From DATKPE01 sp035524335 (GTDB taxonomy: Bacteria > Bacteroidota > Ignavibacteria > UBA10030 > SZUA-254), in assembly GCA_035524335.1 (NCBI GenBank), contig DATKPE010000003.1:1-64000 (forward strand): a stretch of 64,000 nucleotides of DNA, read 5' to 3'. Positions within the stretch are counted from its first letter, which is position 1; each line of letters begins with the position of its first letter. Below are positions 1-8,792 of this stretch, one piece after another. A program made the position numbers and the translations under genes. Below the pieces are notes generated by a model that was not told where the DNA came from, did not search any database, and saw only the letters and a list, made by a program, of their open reading frames with translations.

Positions 1-1006
1 CCGGCGGTCCGCCGCCGGAATCGGGGTTCTCGGGGCTGTCGCCGTCGTTGTCGATCCGGTCGACGGCGTTCCCGGGGGTTTCGAGGAAGAGCGTGGCGGC
101 GGTCCCGACGCACGCGTTCTGAAACGCCGGGTTCGAGCTCAGCCCGTCGCTGTCCATCGAGAAGGCGATGTCGCGGATCAGGTCGAAGTCGGGTGTATCG
201 TCCTGTGAGTCGCCGTCACCTCCGACGAGGTCTGCCACCCAGATGGTCATGGCGGCTTTGGAGATGTTCTTGGTCCCGTCGTTCTTGACCTCCTGGATGA
301 AGAACACCGCATCGGCCACCGACACCTGCGACCATTCCAGGGTACGGACGTCGACGATCAGACCGAGTCCGCGCCGCTTGCGGTCGGTGGTGTCGGGAGT
401 GTAGAGATATCTGTTATAGTTGTCGTCGCCGTCGCGGTAGTACATCTCCTGGTCGGCGTTGAAGATGTTTTTGCCGAAGTAGCCGTCCCACTCCCCCTTC
501 CAGCCCGGATCGTTTGGGTCGGAAAGCTTGTCGGGCCAGTAGGCAGGCCAGGTCGCCTTGTTGTCGCTCTTGGCGATCATGTTGTTCTGCAGATTGAAAT
601 AGCCCGGCACGGGGTTCATGTTCCAGTCGGCTCCGTTGGCGGGGTTGGTGCGGTAAGACGGCAGATCGACGATATGGACGGTCTTGCCGGTGTCGTCGAC
701 CACCTCGCCGCCGAAGAAAAGCGCGACGAGTGCGACATAATCGCGCCCGGTATTTTTGGGCCATTCGTAGGGAACGCCCTGATTGGCCCCTCCTCCTGTG
801 CGGCCGGAGAAGACGAAGTTAAAGACGCTGGTCCGGACGTTGTTCCCGTCGATTTCCGTCCGCCGCCGGAGGGTTGGATCGACGCGCTCCTTGCTGGGGG
901 AGTTGCTGATGGCAAACAGAGCGGACGGAACCGCACAGAGCAGGAGGAACGCAGTCAGGATACTGAGCCGGTGTCCGGCTGATAAAACTATGGTGGAGGT
1001 CTTCAT
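1..1006 (-). CDS. secreted protein of unknown function, C-terminus beyond window edge
   Basis: An open frame of 335 codons runs from an ATG at 1006 off the left edge, so the protein is incomplete. The N-terminus has a basic start and a hydrophobic stretch (about residues 13-31, ending in LFA) typical of a Sec signal peptide, so export is likely. The mature part is rich in Asp, Asn and Gly, and near residues 315-335 has Asp/Asn/Gly-rich text reminiscent of calcium-binding or surface-anchored repeat proteins. I recognise no enzyme family. It lies 52 bp downstream of the TonB-dependent receptor on the same strand and is probably co-transcribed with it. A surface or periplasmic partner of the receptor is a guess from position only. 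The three forward or out-of-frame ORFs here are shadows. Confidence 0.7.
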   Translation of the reverse strand, partial: MKTSTIVLSAGHRLSILTAFLLLCAVPSALFAISNSPSKERVDPTLRRRTEIDGNNVRTSVFNFVFSGRTGGGANQGVPYEWPKNTGRDYVALVALFFGGEVVDDTGKTVHIVDLPSYRTNPANGADWNMNPVPGYFNLQNNMIAKSDNKATWPAYWPDKLSDPNDPGWKGEWDGYFGKNIFNADQEMYYRDGDDNYNRYLYTPDTTDRKRRGLGLIVDVRTLEWSQVSVADAVFFIQEVKNDGTKNISKAAMTIWVADLVGGDGDSQDDTPDFDLIRDIAFSMDSDGLSSNPAFQNACVGTAATLFLETPGNAVDRIDNDGDSPENPDSGGGPP

Positions 1007-1058
1007 TGATCAAGCCCTTATCACAGTATGAATTGTCGACACATTCGTTTGATCACGT

Positions 1059-3908
1059 TCAGAAATTGAGTTCGGCGCCGATCTGGATTTCGCGCGGTTC
1101 TGAATAGAAATCTGGCCGTATGATATACGCGCTGACGGGATTCAGACGGCCCGCCCCCGTAATGCTTCCGGCGCCGAGCGCCGCAAGGGTCGCGGTCGCA
1201 TCGCCGGTCTGTCCGTAGACGTTGGTGACGTTCCGCCGGTCGAGGAGATTATAGACCTTGACGAAGAAGTTCACGTTCAGGCCGCCGAGGGGGATATTTT
1301 TGAACGCGCGGAGATCGACCGAATAGGTGTCGGGCTGACGGCGGCTGTTCCGGGTCACGCCCCGGGCTACATCCTGTCCGCGGAGGTCGCTCTGGTTGAT
1401 GACCGGCGTATACGGGAGACCAGATCCGTACCTGCTGATCAGGAAAAGACCCCAGTTCTGACGTCCGAGACCAAGCGTCAGGTTTGCGGTATGGGTCTGA
1501 TCCCAGTCGAGGGGAACGAGAACCTTCGCCGGTTCGGCGTTGTTGACCTGTGCGGCTTCCTCGTCATCCGGATTGGAATTCGTCCCTTCGGCGACCTGGA
1601 ACGTATAGGCGAAGTTGAAGGAGAAGATATCGCTCGGACGTTTGTCGATGGAGAGGGTGATGCCCCGGATATTGCCGTAATCGCGGTTGACGTAGGTGGT
1701 GTAAAACGTCGTCGCCGTCTGGGGATCGCGGACCGGGATTGCGACGCCGGTCTGGACCCAGTCGCGCGTGTCGCGGTAGAATCCGGTGACGTCGAATTTG
1801 ATCGCCTCTGTCAGTTCCTGCTGGAGACCGAATTCATACTGGATCGTTTTTTCCGGGTTCAGATCTGCATTCCCATACGGTCCCTGCGTTCCGCTGATGG
1901 TGGTGACTTTATAGCCGGGATTCTGATAGAGTTCCTGGAACGATGGAATTTTGAGAAAATGTCCGTAGGAAAAATGGAGAATGCCCTTGTCGGTGATGGG
2001 ATACGAAATGCCGAACCTCGGACTGATCATTCCCTTCCCCGTCGCATTCCTGTACCAGTAGCTCATGCGGGAAGCGAGGGAGGAATCGGCGACGTGCTGG
2101 GGTTCCTGCGGAAGCCAGACGTTGGGATCGAGCGGATCGGACAGCACCTGGGCGTTGGGATTGAAATAGTCGAACCGGAGGCCGACATTCACGATCATAT
2201 GTTCGTACTCGAGCTTATCCTGGACGTACGCCGAAAACTCGATCGGTTTCCGCGTGTATTCCTGATAGAGTGCGCTTGTATCAGGAGGAATGATCGGGAC
2301 AGTCTGCCCGAGGCTGTTGGTCCCGGGGGCGACATTATAATCCTCGAGGTAGAGCCGGTGCAGTTTCAGTTCAAAACCGGCCTTGACCTGGTGAAGCTGG
2401 TTGACCTGATCGGTAATGTCGAATTTCGCAACGCGGGATTCCGTGCTCCGTTTGAACTGGTGGGTGTTCAGACCGAGATGATTGAACTCATACAGTCCCT
2501 TGGCATAGAGACCGTTCAGCGACTGTTCGAGCGGAAGGGTGTAGCCGGAATCGAGCGGATTGTCGTAATAATATTCGCGATAGGTTTTCAGGAAGTACGC
2601 GAGATTGAGGGTGTAGAACGCGTTCGCACTCAGGGTATGGGTGAGAATCGCCGATCCCTCATATCCCCTGTCGTGCTTTCCGACATCTCCATCGGGGACG
2701 AAGAAATAATCGTGATTGTAATCGCGATAATCGATATTGCTGAAGAGACCGCTCAGGCTGAGCCGGATCCTGCTGGAAAGAGCATAGGTCAGTTTCGCCT
2801 GACCGGAGTAGCGCGTCCGGTCGTTCATCGGCGTCGGATCGTCCACAAACTGATAACCGGCCACCTGTTTTGTCACCGGGTCGATGATGGTGGTGATGGG
2901 ATGAATCGGCGTTCCGTCCGGGTTGAAGATCCGGTCGCCGTACAGATAGCCGTTCGTCCGGTAATACCGGGCGGAGGCATAAAAGGTCAGCCGGTCGATT
3001 CCCGGAATCGGCCCGCTCAGACTTCCCTCCACGTCATAGGTATCGAACGGACGGAATGTTCCCAGGTTGTAAAAGATCTCATTACTGCTCCGGGAGAGCG
3101 ATTGATAGGCCTGTTCATTCAGGTAGATGGGCCTGTTGTTCATGAGATAGCCGTCGGATGAAAGGTGTCCGCCGGTATAGGCCTGGAGGTTGCCGTGAAA
3201 TGTCTGATCGCCGTCCTTGGTGACGATATTGACGATGCCCGACATTGCCTGCCCGTACTCCGCATTGAAGGTGCCGCTGATGACCTGGAGTTCCTGGATG
3301 GCATTATTGTCGACCTGAACGCTCTGACTGCCGTCGTACGCATCGGAGACGGATATGCCGTCGACCCAGTAGGCCACTTCGTTCGATCGGCCTCCGCGGA
3401 TGTGGATGCCTCCGCTCTTGTCGGTCGTGATACCCGACTGCAGTGTGAGAACATCGGTCACTTCGGTGACGGGAAGTGTCTTGATCTGGGTTGCGTCGAC
3501 GTGGGCCTCGGAGGAGGTGAGATCCTTCTGGATCGCGGCCCGTTCTGCCGTGACGACGATTTCCTTCGAGACTTCGAGGACGGTGGAGGAGAGTTCGATA
3601 TCGATCGTTGTCGTCAGGTCGGTGGAAACCTTGACGCCTTCGATTTTCTTCTTGACATACCCGATCGCGGAAGCGATGATGGCATGTTCTCCCGGAGGAA
3701 TATTCAGAATCGCGTAGTAACCGTCGGGATCCGCGGCGGCACCGAGGCTGGTCCCTTCCACGATGATATTGACCCCTGCGAGCGCTTCGTGCGTCTGGCT
3801 GTCCCTCACATGGCCGGCGATTTTTCCCGTGGTGCCCGCGGTGAGGGATGTCGGCAGAAGAAGATATGTAAGCAGGAGAACAGCAGGAGGTAGCAAACGA
3901 CGGATCAT
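1059..3908 (-). CDS. TonB-dependent outer-membrane receptor with carboxypeptidase-regulatory-like domain
   Basis: 949 residues. A signal peptide (about 1-24) is followed by a carboxypeptidase-D regulatory-like beta-sandwich (about 27-115, GKIAGHVRD...GVNIIVEGT...GYY pattern), a plug domain (about 120-235, including IHIRGGRSNEVAYWVDGI and the GIVNIVTKDG strand) and a long beta-barrel rich in aromatic and Asn/Asp residues. It ends in a hydrophobic/aromatic strand (IGAELNF) as expected of outer-membrane barrels. This architecture is that of SusC/CirA-like receptors common in Bacteroidota and related phyla, which import large substrates using TonB energy. No SusD partner is visible on the right side. 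It sits 11 bp after the isomerase gene with an AAGGA ribosome-binding site. The substrate is unknown; the linked alpha-glucan genes make oligosaccharide import possible but unproven. Confidence 0.93.
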   Translation of the reverse strand: MIRRLLPPAVLLLTYLLLPTSLTAGTTGKIAGHVRDSQTHEALAGVNIIVEGTSLGAAADPDGYYAILNIPPGEHAIIASAIGYVKKKIEGVKVSTDLTTTIDIELSSTVLEVSKEIVVTAERAAIQKDLTSSEAHVDATQIKTLPVTEVTDVLTLQSGITTDKSGGIHIRGGRSNEVAYWVDGISVSDAYDGSQSVQVDNNAIQELQVISGTFNAEYGQAMSGIVNIVTKDGDQTFHGNLQAYTGGHLSSDGYLMNNRPIYLNEQAYQSLSRSSNEIFYNLGTFRPFDTYDVEGSLSGPIPGIDRLTFYASARYYRTNGYLYGDRIFNPDGTPIHPITTIIDPVTKQVAGYQFVDDPTPMNDRTRYSGQAKLTYALSSRIRLSLSGLFSNIDYRDYNHDYFFVPDGDVGKHDRGYEGSAILTHTLSANAFYTLNLAYFLKTYREYYYDNPLDSGYTLPLEQSLNGLYAKGLYEFNHLGLNTHQFKRSTESRVAKFDITDQVNQLHQVKAGFELKLHRLYLEDYNVAPGTNSLGQTVPIIPPDTSALYQEYTRKPIEFSAYVQDKLEYEHMIVNVGLRFDYFNPNAQVLSDPLDPNVWLPQEPQHVADSSLASRMSYWYRNATGKGMISPRFGISYPITDKGILHFSYGHFLKIPSFQELYQNPGYKVTTISGTQGPYGNADLNPEKTIQYEFGLQQELTEAIKFDVTGFYRDTRDWVQTGVAIPVRDPQTATTFYTTYVNRDYGNIRGITLSIDKRPSDIFSFNFAYTFQVAEGTNSNPDDEEAAQVNNAEPAKVLVPLDWDQTHTANLTLGLGRQNWGLFLISRYGSGLPYTPVINQSDLRGQDVARGVTRNSRRQPDTYSVDLRAFKNIPLGGLNVNFFVKVYNLLDRRNVTNVYGQTGDATATLAALGAGSITGAGRLNPVSAYIIRPDFYSEPREIQIGAELNF

Positions 3909-3919
3909 AGGCTAATCCT

Positions 3920-5623
3920 TCATTGGGATGCTGTGTTCAGACTGATATTTTCGAGTAGTGAATTGTCGATTTGAACATCGGAGTGACCGCGCAGGGCACT
4001 GACCCCCTGCCGGAGCGCTTCTTGCTTTTTCATAAAGCCGGCGGATTTGATGACGTCGTCGCGCGCCTCTTCAAAGGTCCGGGTGCGCGCATCCGATTTT
4101 CCGTTGATCCTGAAGACGCCGTAGTACGGATCGACGAACAGCGGACCGATGATCGTCCCGATCCGGGCGTGTGCAAACGTATCGGCATATATGCCGTAAC
4201 TGGCTTTCGGTCCGTAGCCGAGATCGCCGCCTTTGCGGGCGGCCCATGTCCGGATTGAATTTGCCCGGGCGAGCTGACTGAAATCCTCTCCGTGCACTGC
4301 GCGCCGGTAAAGGCGGGCCGCCTCTTCCTTCGTGCGAACAAGAATTTCCGCGACGTCGATCATGGGCGGCAGACCGTACTGTGCCTGATTTTCAGAGTAC
4401 TGCTGACGGAGGAACTGATCGTCCCAGCCGTGCGCACCGACGGTATCCTGAATTGAGGAGGCCCACCGTCGGAGGAAATATTCGTCCGACAACCTTTTCA
4501 TCTGCGCGACGACAGAGGTATCCTTCTCGAGACCTGCATCAATCGCACGTTGCACCATGATATCGCGTGCCGCAAGCCCGAGTGCGAACTTTTTCAGATC
4601 GTCTTCGGAATGAAGGAAACGGCGTTCGCGGTTGGTAGTGTGGCGTAACTTACCAAAAAAATCTTTTAATGTCCACTTTTCGCCCTTCCCAAACTCCATA
4701 AAAAGGGTGTCCGATTTGTCAACCCGCCATGCCTGCTCCGTCGGATACCGCACCGCCGCAGAATCCAGGGCCAGCCGCCATCCGGCAAAGGCCTCTTTCA
4801 CAGCCGATTCATTAAATCGGGCATCCATCGAGCGGACTACCCGGGCCGCACTGCTGTCCAGAACGGCAAATATCTTCCTTTTCGAGACCGCGGCTTCTAG
4901 CTTTTCCTTCACCTTTTCGAATTCGCTCTGGCCCGCAAGCGGCTGGGCATCGACCCGCTCATCGATCCGGATGACCGCCCATCCCACTTTCAGCTTGACC
5001 GGATCGGAAATCTCGCCGATCGGCTGTTCATATCCGACCTTTTCCATCCCTGCTTCCATCTCACCCCAGCCGACAAACCCGAGGTCCCCGCCGTTGCCGG
5101 CGAGGCCCGGGTCGTCGAACACTTCGCGCGCAATCGATTCATACGTTTCGCCGTTCTGGAGACGGTCATGCAGTTTCCAGGCCTCCTCCTCGGTCCTCGC
5201 GTAAACATATCGCGCGTGATATTTCAGACGGGATTTTCTGAATTCCTCCGCCACTTCCTGCCGGGTGATTGTGAGAGTATCGAGGGTAATCCTCTTCGCA
5301 TACCCCATCGCAAGCGCCTCACGCCGGATATCCTCCAATCGCGTTTCCGCGGCCGAATCCCGATCAAGCCCCTGCCGATGGAGTTCCTCCCTGATCAGAA
5401 CCTCCCCGATCATGTTGTCCAGGATCCGCTTGCGGAGAACGATATTGTCGCGCTGTGACGTTTCCTGAAGGTACTGCTTGTACCGTGTCCGGAAATCCTC
5501 CGCATAGACCGGAGTTCCGTCGACCCGCGCAAGGACAGCTCCCTCCTTTTTATGACATCCCGAGAGAACGACGGCGGCCGCAGTGACGACGAAGAAAGCG
5601 AATATGCGGCCGGTGCGGATCAT
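3920..5623 (-). CDS. lipoprotein peptidyl-prolyl cis-trans isomerase (SurA/PpiC type, two parvulin domains)
   Basis: 567 residues. The N-terminus is a lipoprotein signal with lipobox LSGC (Cys23), so the mature protein should be membrane-anchored in the periplasm. A helical SurA/PrsA-like chaperone region (about 30-130, beginning LARVDGTPVYAEDF) is followed by a first parvulin domain (about 135-240, with GNGGDLGFVGWGEM and the closing VGWAVIRIDE strand). After a helical insert comes a second parvulin domain (about 423-520, RKGGDLGYG and YYGVFRING). The family helps fold or deliver outer-membrane barrels. The start codon overlaps the stop of the upstream amylase (ATGA) and the TonB receptor follows 11 bp later, which fits a chaperone made together with its barrel client. 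Confidence 0.88.
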   Translation of the reverse strand: MIRTGRIFAFFVVTAAAVVLSGCHKKEGAVLARVDGTPVYAEDFRTRYKQYLQETSQRDNIVLRKRILDNMIGEVLIREELHRQGLDRDSAAETRLEDIRREALAMGYAKRITLDTLTITRQEVAEEFRKSRLKYHARYVYARTEEEAWKLHDRLQNGETYESIAREVFDDPGLAGNGGDLGFVGWGEMEAGMEKVGYEQPIGEISDPVKLKVGWAVIRIDERVDAQPLAGQSEFEKVKEKLEAAVSKRKIFAVLDSSAARVVRSMDARFNESAVKEAFAGWRLALDSAAVRYPTEQAWRVDKSDTLFMEFGKGEKWTLKDFFGKLRHTTNRERRFLHSEDDLKKFALGLAARDIMVQRAIDAGLEKDTSVVAQMKRLSDEYFLRRWASSIQDTVGAHGWDDQFLRQQYSENQAQYGLPPMIDVAEILVRTKEEAARLYRRAVHGEDFSQLARANSIRTWAARKGGDLGYGPKASYGIYADTFAHARIGTIIGPLFVDPYYGVFRINGKSDARTRTFEEARDDVIKSAGFMKKQEALRQGVSALRGHSDVQIDNSLLENISLNTASQ

Positions 5624-7476
5624 TGGATCTCCATCCCGAGAAGAAGCGCCGATCTGGCGGGAACAGTGCAGGAAATATTTCCGCCGCTGACCGGAACCTC
5701 TGCTCCGGTGATCAAATCGCGACAGCCGCGTCCGCCGGCATCGTGAGGGAGCGGAACGTCGATCTGCTGTATGCCGTCCGACCGGTTGAACAGAGCGATC
5801 ACCTTTTCCCTTGCGGTGGAACGGATGAAGGAATAGATATTCTTCGCATCGTCAACCACGTACGGGGCGATCGAACCCGAAACAAGCGCAGAGTGATCCT
5901 TCCGGAGGCGGATCGCCTGGCGGTAAAATGCGTGGAGTTCTTCATCCGGCGTATTCCGGTCGCGCACCCGGGGTTTTCCGAACGGGTGTGTCTGCTCATC
6001 GTCGTACCGATAATCCGACCAGAGCATCGGTTTCCGGCAGTCGGGATCATCCCCTCCCCACATGCCAACTTCGTCGCCATAGTAGATCATCGGAGCGCCC
6101 AGATAGGCCATCTGGAAAAGGATCAGCATTTTCATGTCGCGGATCTGATCCTTCCCCGGCTTCGCCACGTCGTAGTCGGGATTGTCGGGAGGGCCGACCC
6201 GGTGATCATAGGGAAGATCGTGATTGAGAATGTGAGAAAGGAGCCTGTCCGTGTCATGGCTGTCGAGGAGATTCATCAGGACGGCGTCGTTCGCCGCGGG
6301 GTAGTCGCGGAGAAGGGCCTCCAGTCGTGCCGCGAATTCGGTTGCGCTGATGGTCTCCTTCCTGTTCAGAAAATAGGTGTACAGTTCGCGCGCCCACCGG
6401 TAATTCATGACCGCGTCGAATGCATCCCCCTTCAGCCAGGGGGCGGCGTTGAACATTTTGTCCTTCTGCCAGTCCTCCCAGTAAATTTCACCTGTAATAT
6501 AGGCGTCCGGGTTGATCGTTTTGACCCAGGAGCGGAACTGTCGCCAGAACCCGAGAGGGACCCTGTCGGCCGCATCCAGCCGCCACCCGTCCACGCCATC
6601 GGCCGGATTCCCGGTATTGTGAGGATCCATCCACCGCCTGACGACCGCATGGATGTACGCCGACGGACCCGGCGCCATCCCGTCGGAGGTTTTTCTGAGT
6701 TCCGGAAGCTCCGGGACGCCGAACCAGGACTGGTAGCGAAATTCATCGTCCGGAGTGGCGGGATCGTCCCACTGCCGGATGGTGAACCAATCCCGGTAGT
6801 GCGAGTTCTGCTGGTGTTCGCGAACGTCGCGGAATGCCCAGAAGGTCATGCCGACGTGGTTGAACACACCGTCGATGATGATCCTGATATGCCGCCGGTG
6901 CGCTTCCCGGACAAGCCGGAGGAAGAGGGTATCGGCCGAGGTCCACTTCCAGGTAGCGGGATCGTCGGGCTGTTCAGCGGCGATCAGGCGGGCATCGCCC
7001 GCCGGATCGGGTCCGAAATTTTTGTCGACGTGATGATAGGACGCCGCATCGTATTTGTGGAGCGACGGGGACTGAAAGATCGGGGTGAGATAGATCGCGT
7101 TGATCCCGAGGTCTGCGAGGTAATCGAGCCTGTCGATGATGCCGGCAATGTCGCCGCCGTAACGGCGGAGCTGGCAGTTGAAGTAGAATCCCTGGGAATC
7201 GGCCCGTTCCCACGGCTGAAGGCTGAACCAGTCGGAAGTCCAGGAACTCCGGCGCCAGCCGGCGGGTTCGGCATGCGGCCAGCTGCCGCGGAGGTCCGCG
7301 AGAACCGGATCATTTAATGTATCGCCGTTGCGGAATCGTTCGGGAAATATCTGATACCAGATGGCTGACCGGGCCCAGCCGGGGACAGCGGAGACATCTG
7401 CGGAGGGAACCTGAGAAAAACAGCTGGAGAAAAAAACACACCCCAGAATAAAAACCCAACCCCTGTGTTCTCGCAT
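5620..7476 (-). CDS. secreted GH13 alpha-amylase family enzyme (neopullulanase/cyclomaltodextrinase-like)
   Basis: 618 residues from the ATG at 7476; the frame stays open 52 codons upstream, but that extension has no signal sequence and the internal ATG begins a good signal peptide (GCVFFSSC, possible lipobox). The core begins with WYQIFPERFRNGD, a hallmark of GH13 neopullulanase/maltogenic amylase relatives. The catalytic triad is visible: Asp301 in DGWRLDAAD, Glu330 in ITGEIYW and Asp408 in LLDSHDTDR. A C-terminal beta domain ends the protein. It should hydrolyse alpha-1,4 (and perhaps alpha-1,6) glucans outside the cytoplasm, feeding the GH31 enzyme, phosphorylase and ABC ATPase encoded next door. 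Its stop overlaps the isomerase start by 4 bp. Confidence 0.92.
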   Translation of the reverse strand: MREHRGWVFILGCVFFSSCFSQVPSADVSAVPGWARSAIWYQIFPERFRNGDTLNDPVLADLRGSWPHAEPAGWRRSSWTSDWFSLQPWERADSQGFYFNCQLRRYGGDIAGIIDRLDYLADLGINAIYLTPIFQSPSLHKYDAASYHHVDKNFGPDPAGDARLIAAEQPDDPATWKWTSADTLFLRLVREAHRRHIRIIIDGVFNHVGMTFWAFRDVREHQQNSHYRDWFTIRQWDDPATPDDEFRYQSWFGVPELPELRKTSDGMAPGPSAYIHAVVRRWMDPHNTGNPADGVDGWRLDAADRVPLGFWRQFRSWVKTINPDAYITGEIYWEDWQKDKMFNAAPWLKGDAFDAVMNYRWARELYTYFLNRKETISATEFAARLEALLRDYPAANDAVLMNLLDSHDTDRLLSHILNHDLPYDHRVGPPDNPDYDVAKPGKDQIRDMKMLILFQMAYLGAPMIYYGDEVGMWGGDDPDCRKPMLWSDYRYDDEQTHPFGKPRVRDRNTPDEELHAFYRQAIRLRKDHSALVSGSIAPYVVDDAKNIYSFIRSTAREKVIALFNRSDGIQQIDVPLPHDAGGRGCRDLITGAEVPVSGGNISCTVPARSALLLGMEIQ

Positions 7477-7523
7477 TATGACATTACTGCTTTCACGGCA
7501 CGTGGTGAAGTAATACCTGGATG

Positions 7524-7555
7524 GGAAAATAGAAAATTTCCACTGTAAAGTCAAA
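7524..7555 (-). promoter_or_regulatory. candidate Bacteroidota-type promoter for the GH13 operon
   Basis: On the minus strand a TTTG (7552-7555) lies 20 bp from TATTTTCC (7524-7531), roughly the -33/-7 arrangement (TTTG, 19-21 bp, TAnnTTTG) of the Bacteroidota housekeeping sigma factor, but the -7 element matches poorly. It lies about 50 bp before the GH13 start codon. Confidence 0.3.
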
Positions 7556-7577
7556 ATTTTTTTGCGATTTCCGGCGA

Positions 7578-7585
7578 TATATTTG
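7578..7585 (+). promoter_or_regulatory. candidate -7 element upstream of the ABC ATPase gene
   Basis: TATATTTG matches the TAnnTTTG consensus exactly and lies 66 bp before the ATG at 7651. There is no TTTG at the usual 19-21 bp (the nearest is at 13 bp), so the assignment is tentative. Confidence 0.3.
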
Positions 7586-7650
7586 TGATTCCCCAGGAGA
7601 AACAGTATATTACGCCTCAACGCTCGCCGCATTCCGAAAAAGGAAATTCC

Positions 7651-8748
7651 ATGGGTCAGGTTCGCTTAGAACATGTCTTCAAACGGTACGACAGCCACAC
7701 TGTCGTGAAGGATGTTTCACTCGAAATCCGGGACAAGGAATTCGTCGTTCTGGTCGGTCCGTCCGGCTGTGGCAAATCAACGACGCTCCGGATGATCGCC
7801 GGTCTCGAGGAAATCAGCGACGGGACCATCGCCATCGATCAGACGGTGGTGAACGATGTGCCGCCGAAAGACCGCGACATCGCCATGGTCTTCCAGAACT
7901 ACGCGCTCTACCCTCACATGACGGTCTACGAGAATCTCGCGTTCGGTCTGAAGATGAGGAAATATGCCCGGGCGGATATCGACGTGCGGGTCAAGGAAGC
8001 GGCGGAAATCCTCGGTATCGGGGAGATGTTGGAGCGGAAACCGAAGGCGCTCTCCGGCGGTCAGCGCCAGCGCGTCGCCCTCGGCAGAGCCATCGTCCGC
8101 CGGCCGAAGGTCTTCCTCTTCGATGAGCCGCTCAGCAACCTCGACGCGAATCTCCGCGTCCAGATGCGGACCGAGATCTCCCGCCTGCATAAACAGCTCC
8201 AGACCACCATGATCTACGTCACCCACGACCAGATCGAAGCGATGTCGATGGGCGACCGGATCGTCGTGATGAAAGACGGTATCGTTCAGCAGGTCGATAC
8301 TCCCCTGACCATCTACAATACCCCCGCCAACCAGTTCGTCGCGGGCTTCATCGGCAGTCCCACCATGAATTTTTTCAGCGGCCGCATCCGGACGACGACC
8401 CAGGCTCAGTTTACCACATCCGACAGTTCTGTCTCGCTCGCGCTTTCCCCGGCCGCGGTGAAGCGGCTCAGCCAGCACGACGGCCAGGAGGTCGTCCTCG
8501 GCGTCCGTCCGGAGCATATTCTTTCGCGTCCGGTCTCCTCCGCGGCGACCCCGGTCGAAGTTGGCATCGAAGTCACCGAACCGGTCGGGAACGAAATCTT
8601 CCTCTACTTTACGCTCGGATCGGGGAAAAGCCAGTATATTTCCCGCATCCCCTCGGATATTGTGCCGCAGGTGCGGAAACCATTCACGCTCTATTTTGAT
8701 TCGGAGAAATTTCACTTTTTCCATCCCGGCACCGGACAGGCGCTCTGA
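7651..8748 (+). CDS. sugar ABC transporter ATP-binding subunit (MalK/UgpC/MsmX type)
   Basis: 365 residues from the ATG at 7651, which has an AAAGGA ribosome-binding site 6 bp upstream; the longer frame from 7585 lacks support. All ATPase motifs are present: Walker A GPSGCGKST, Q-loop MVFQNYALYPHM, signature LSGGQRQRV, Walker B VFLFDEPLSNLD and switch His in YVTHDQ. A C-terminal TOBE-type regulatory region (about 235-365) is characteristic of the CUT1 sugar-importer ATPases. No permease or binding-protein gene is adjacent, so this looks like a shared ATPase, as MsmX is for several oligosaccharide importers. Its neighbours suggest maltodextrin or related sugars. It is cytoplasmic, bound to the membrane complex, and 44 bp ahead of the GH31 gene, probably co-transcribed. 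Confidence 0.93.
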   Translation: MGQVRLEHVFKRYDSHTVVKDVSLEIRDKEFVVLVGPSGCGKSTTLRMIAGLEEISDGTIAIDQTVVNDVPPKDRDIAMVFQNYALYPHMTVYENLAFGLKMRKYARADIDVRVKEAAEILGIGEMLERKPKALSGGQRQRVALGRAIVRRPKVFLFDEPLSNLDANLRVQMRTEISRLHKQLQTTMIYVTHDQIEAMSMGDRIVVMKDGIVQQVDTPLTIYNTPANQFVAGFIGSPTMNFFSGRIRTTTQAQFTTSDSSVSLALSPAAVKRLSQHDGQEVVLGVRPEHILSRPVSSAATPVEVGIEVTEPVGNEIFLYFTLGSGKSQYISRIPSDIVPQVRKPFTLYFDSEKFHFFHPGTGQAL

Positions 8749-8792
8749 CCCGCCGGAGACCGGCATCGCTCACACGCACGCCCATTTTCACC

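Noticed and set aside
1491..3161. 556-codon plus-strand ORF
   Set aside because: It lies antisense to the TonB receptor and has no recognisable domain; it is a side effect of GC-rich codon use.
5623..7317. 564-codon plus-strand ORF
   Set aside because: It is the antisense shadow of the GH13 gene, which has the complete catalytic triad.
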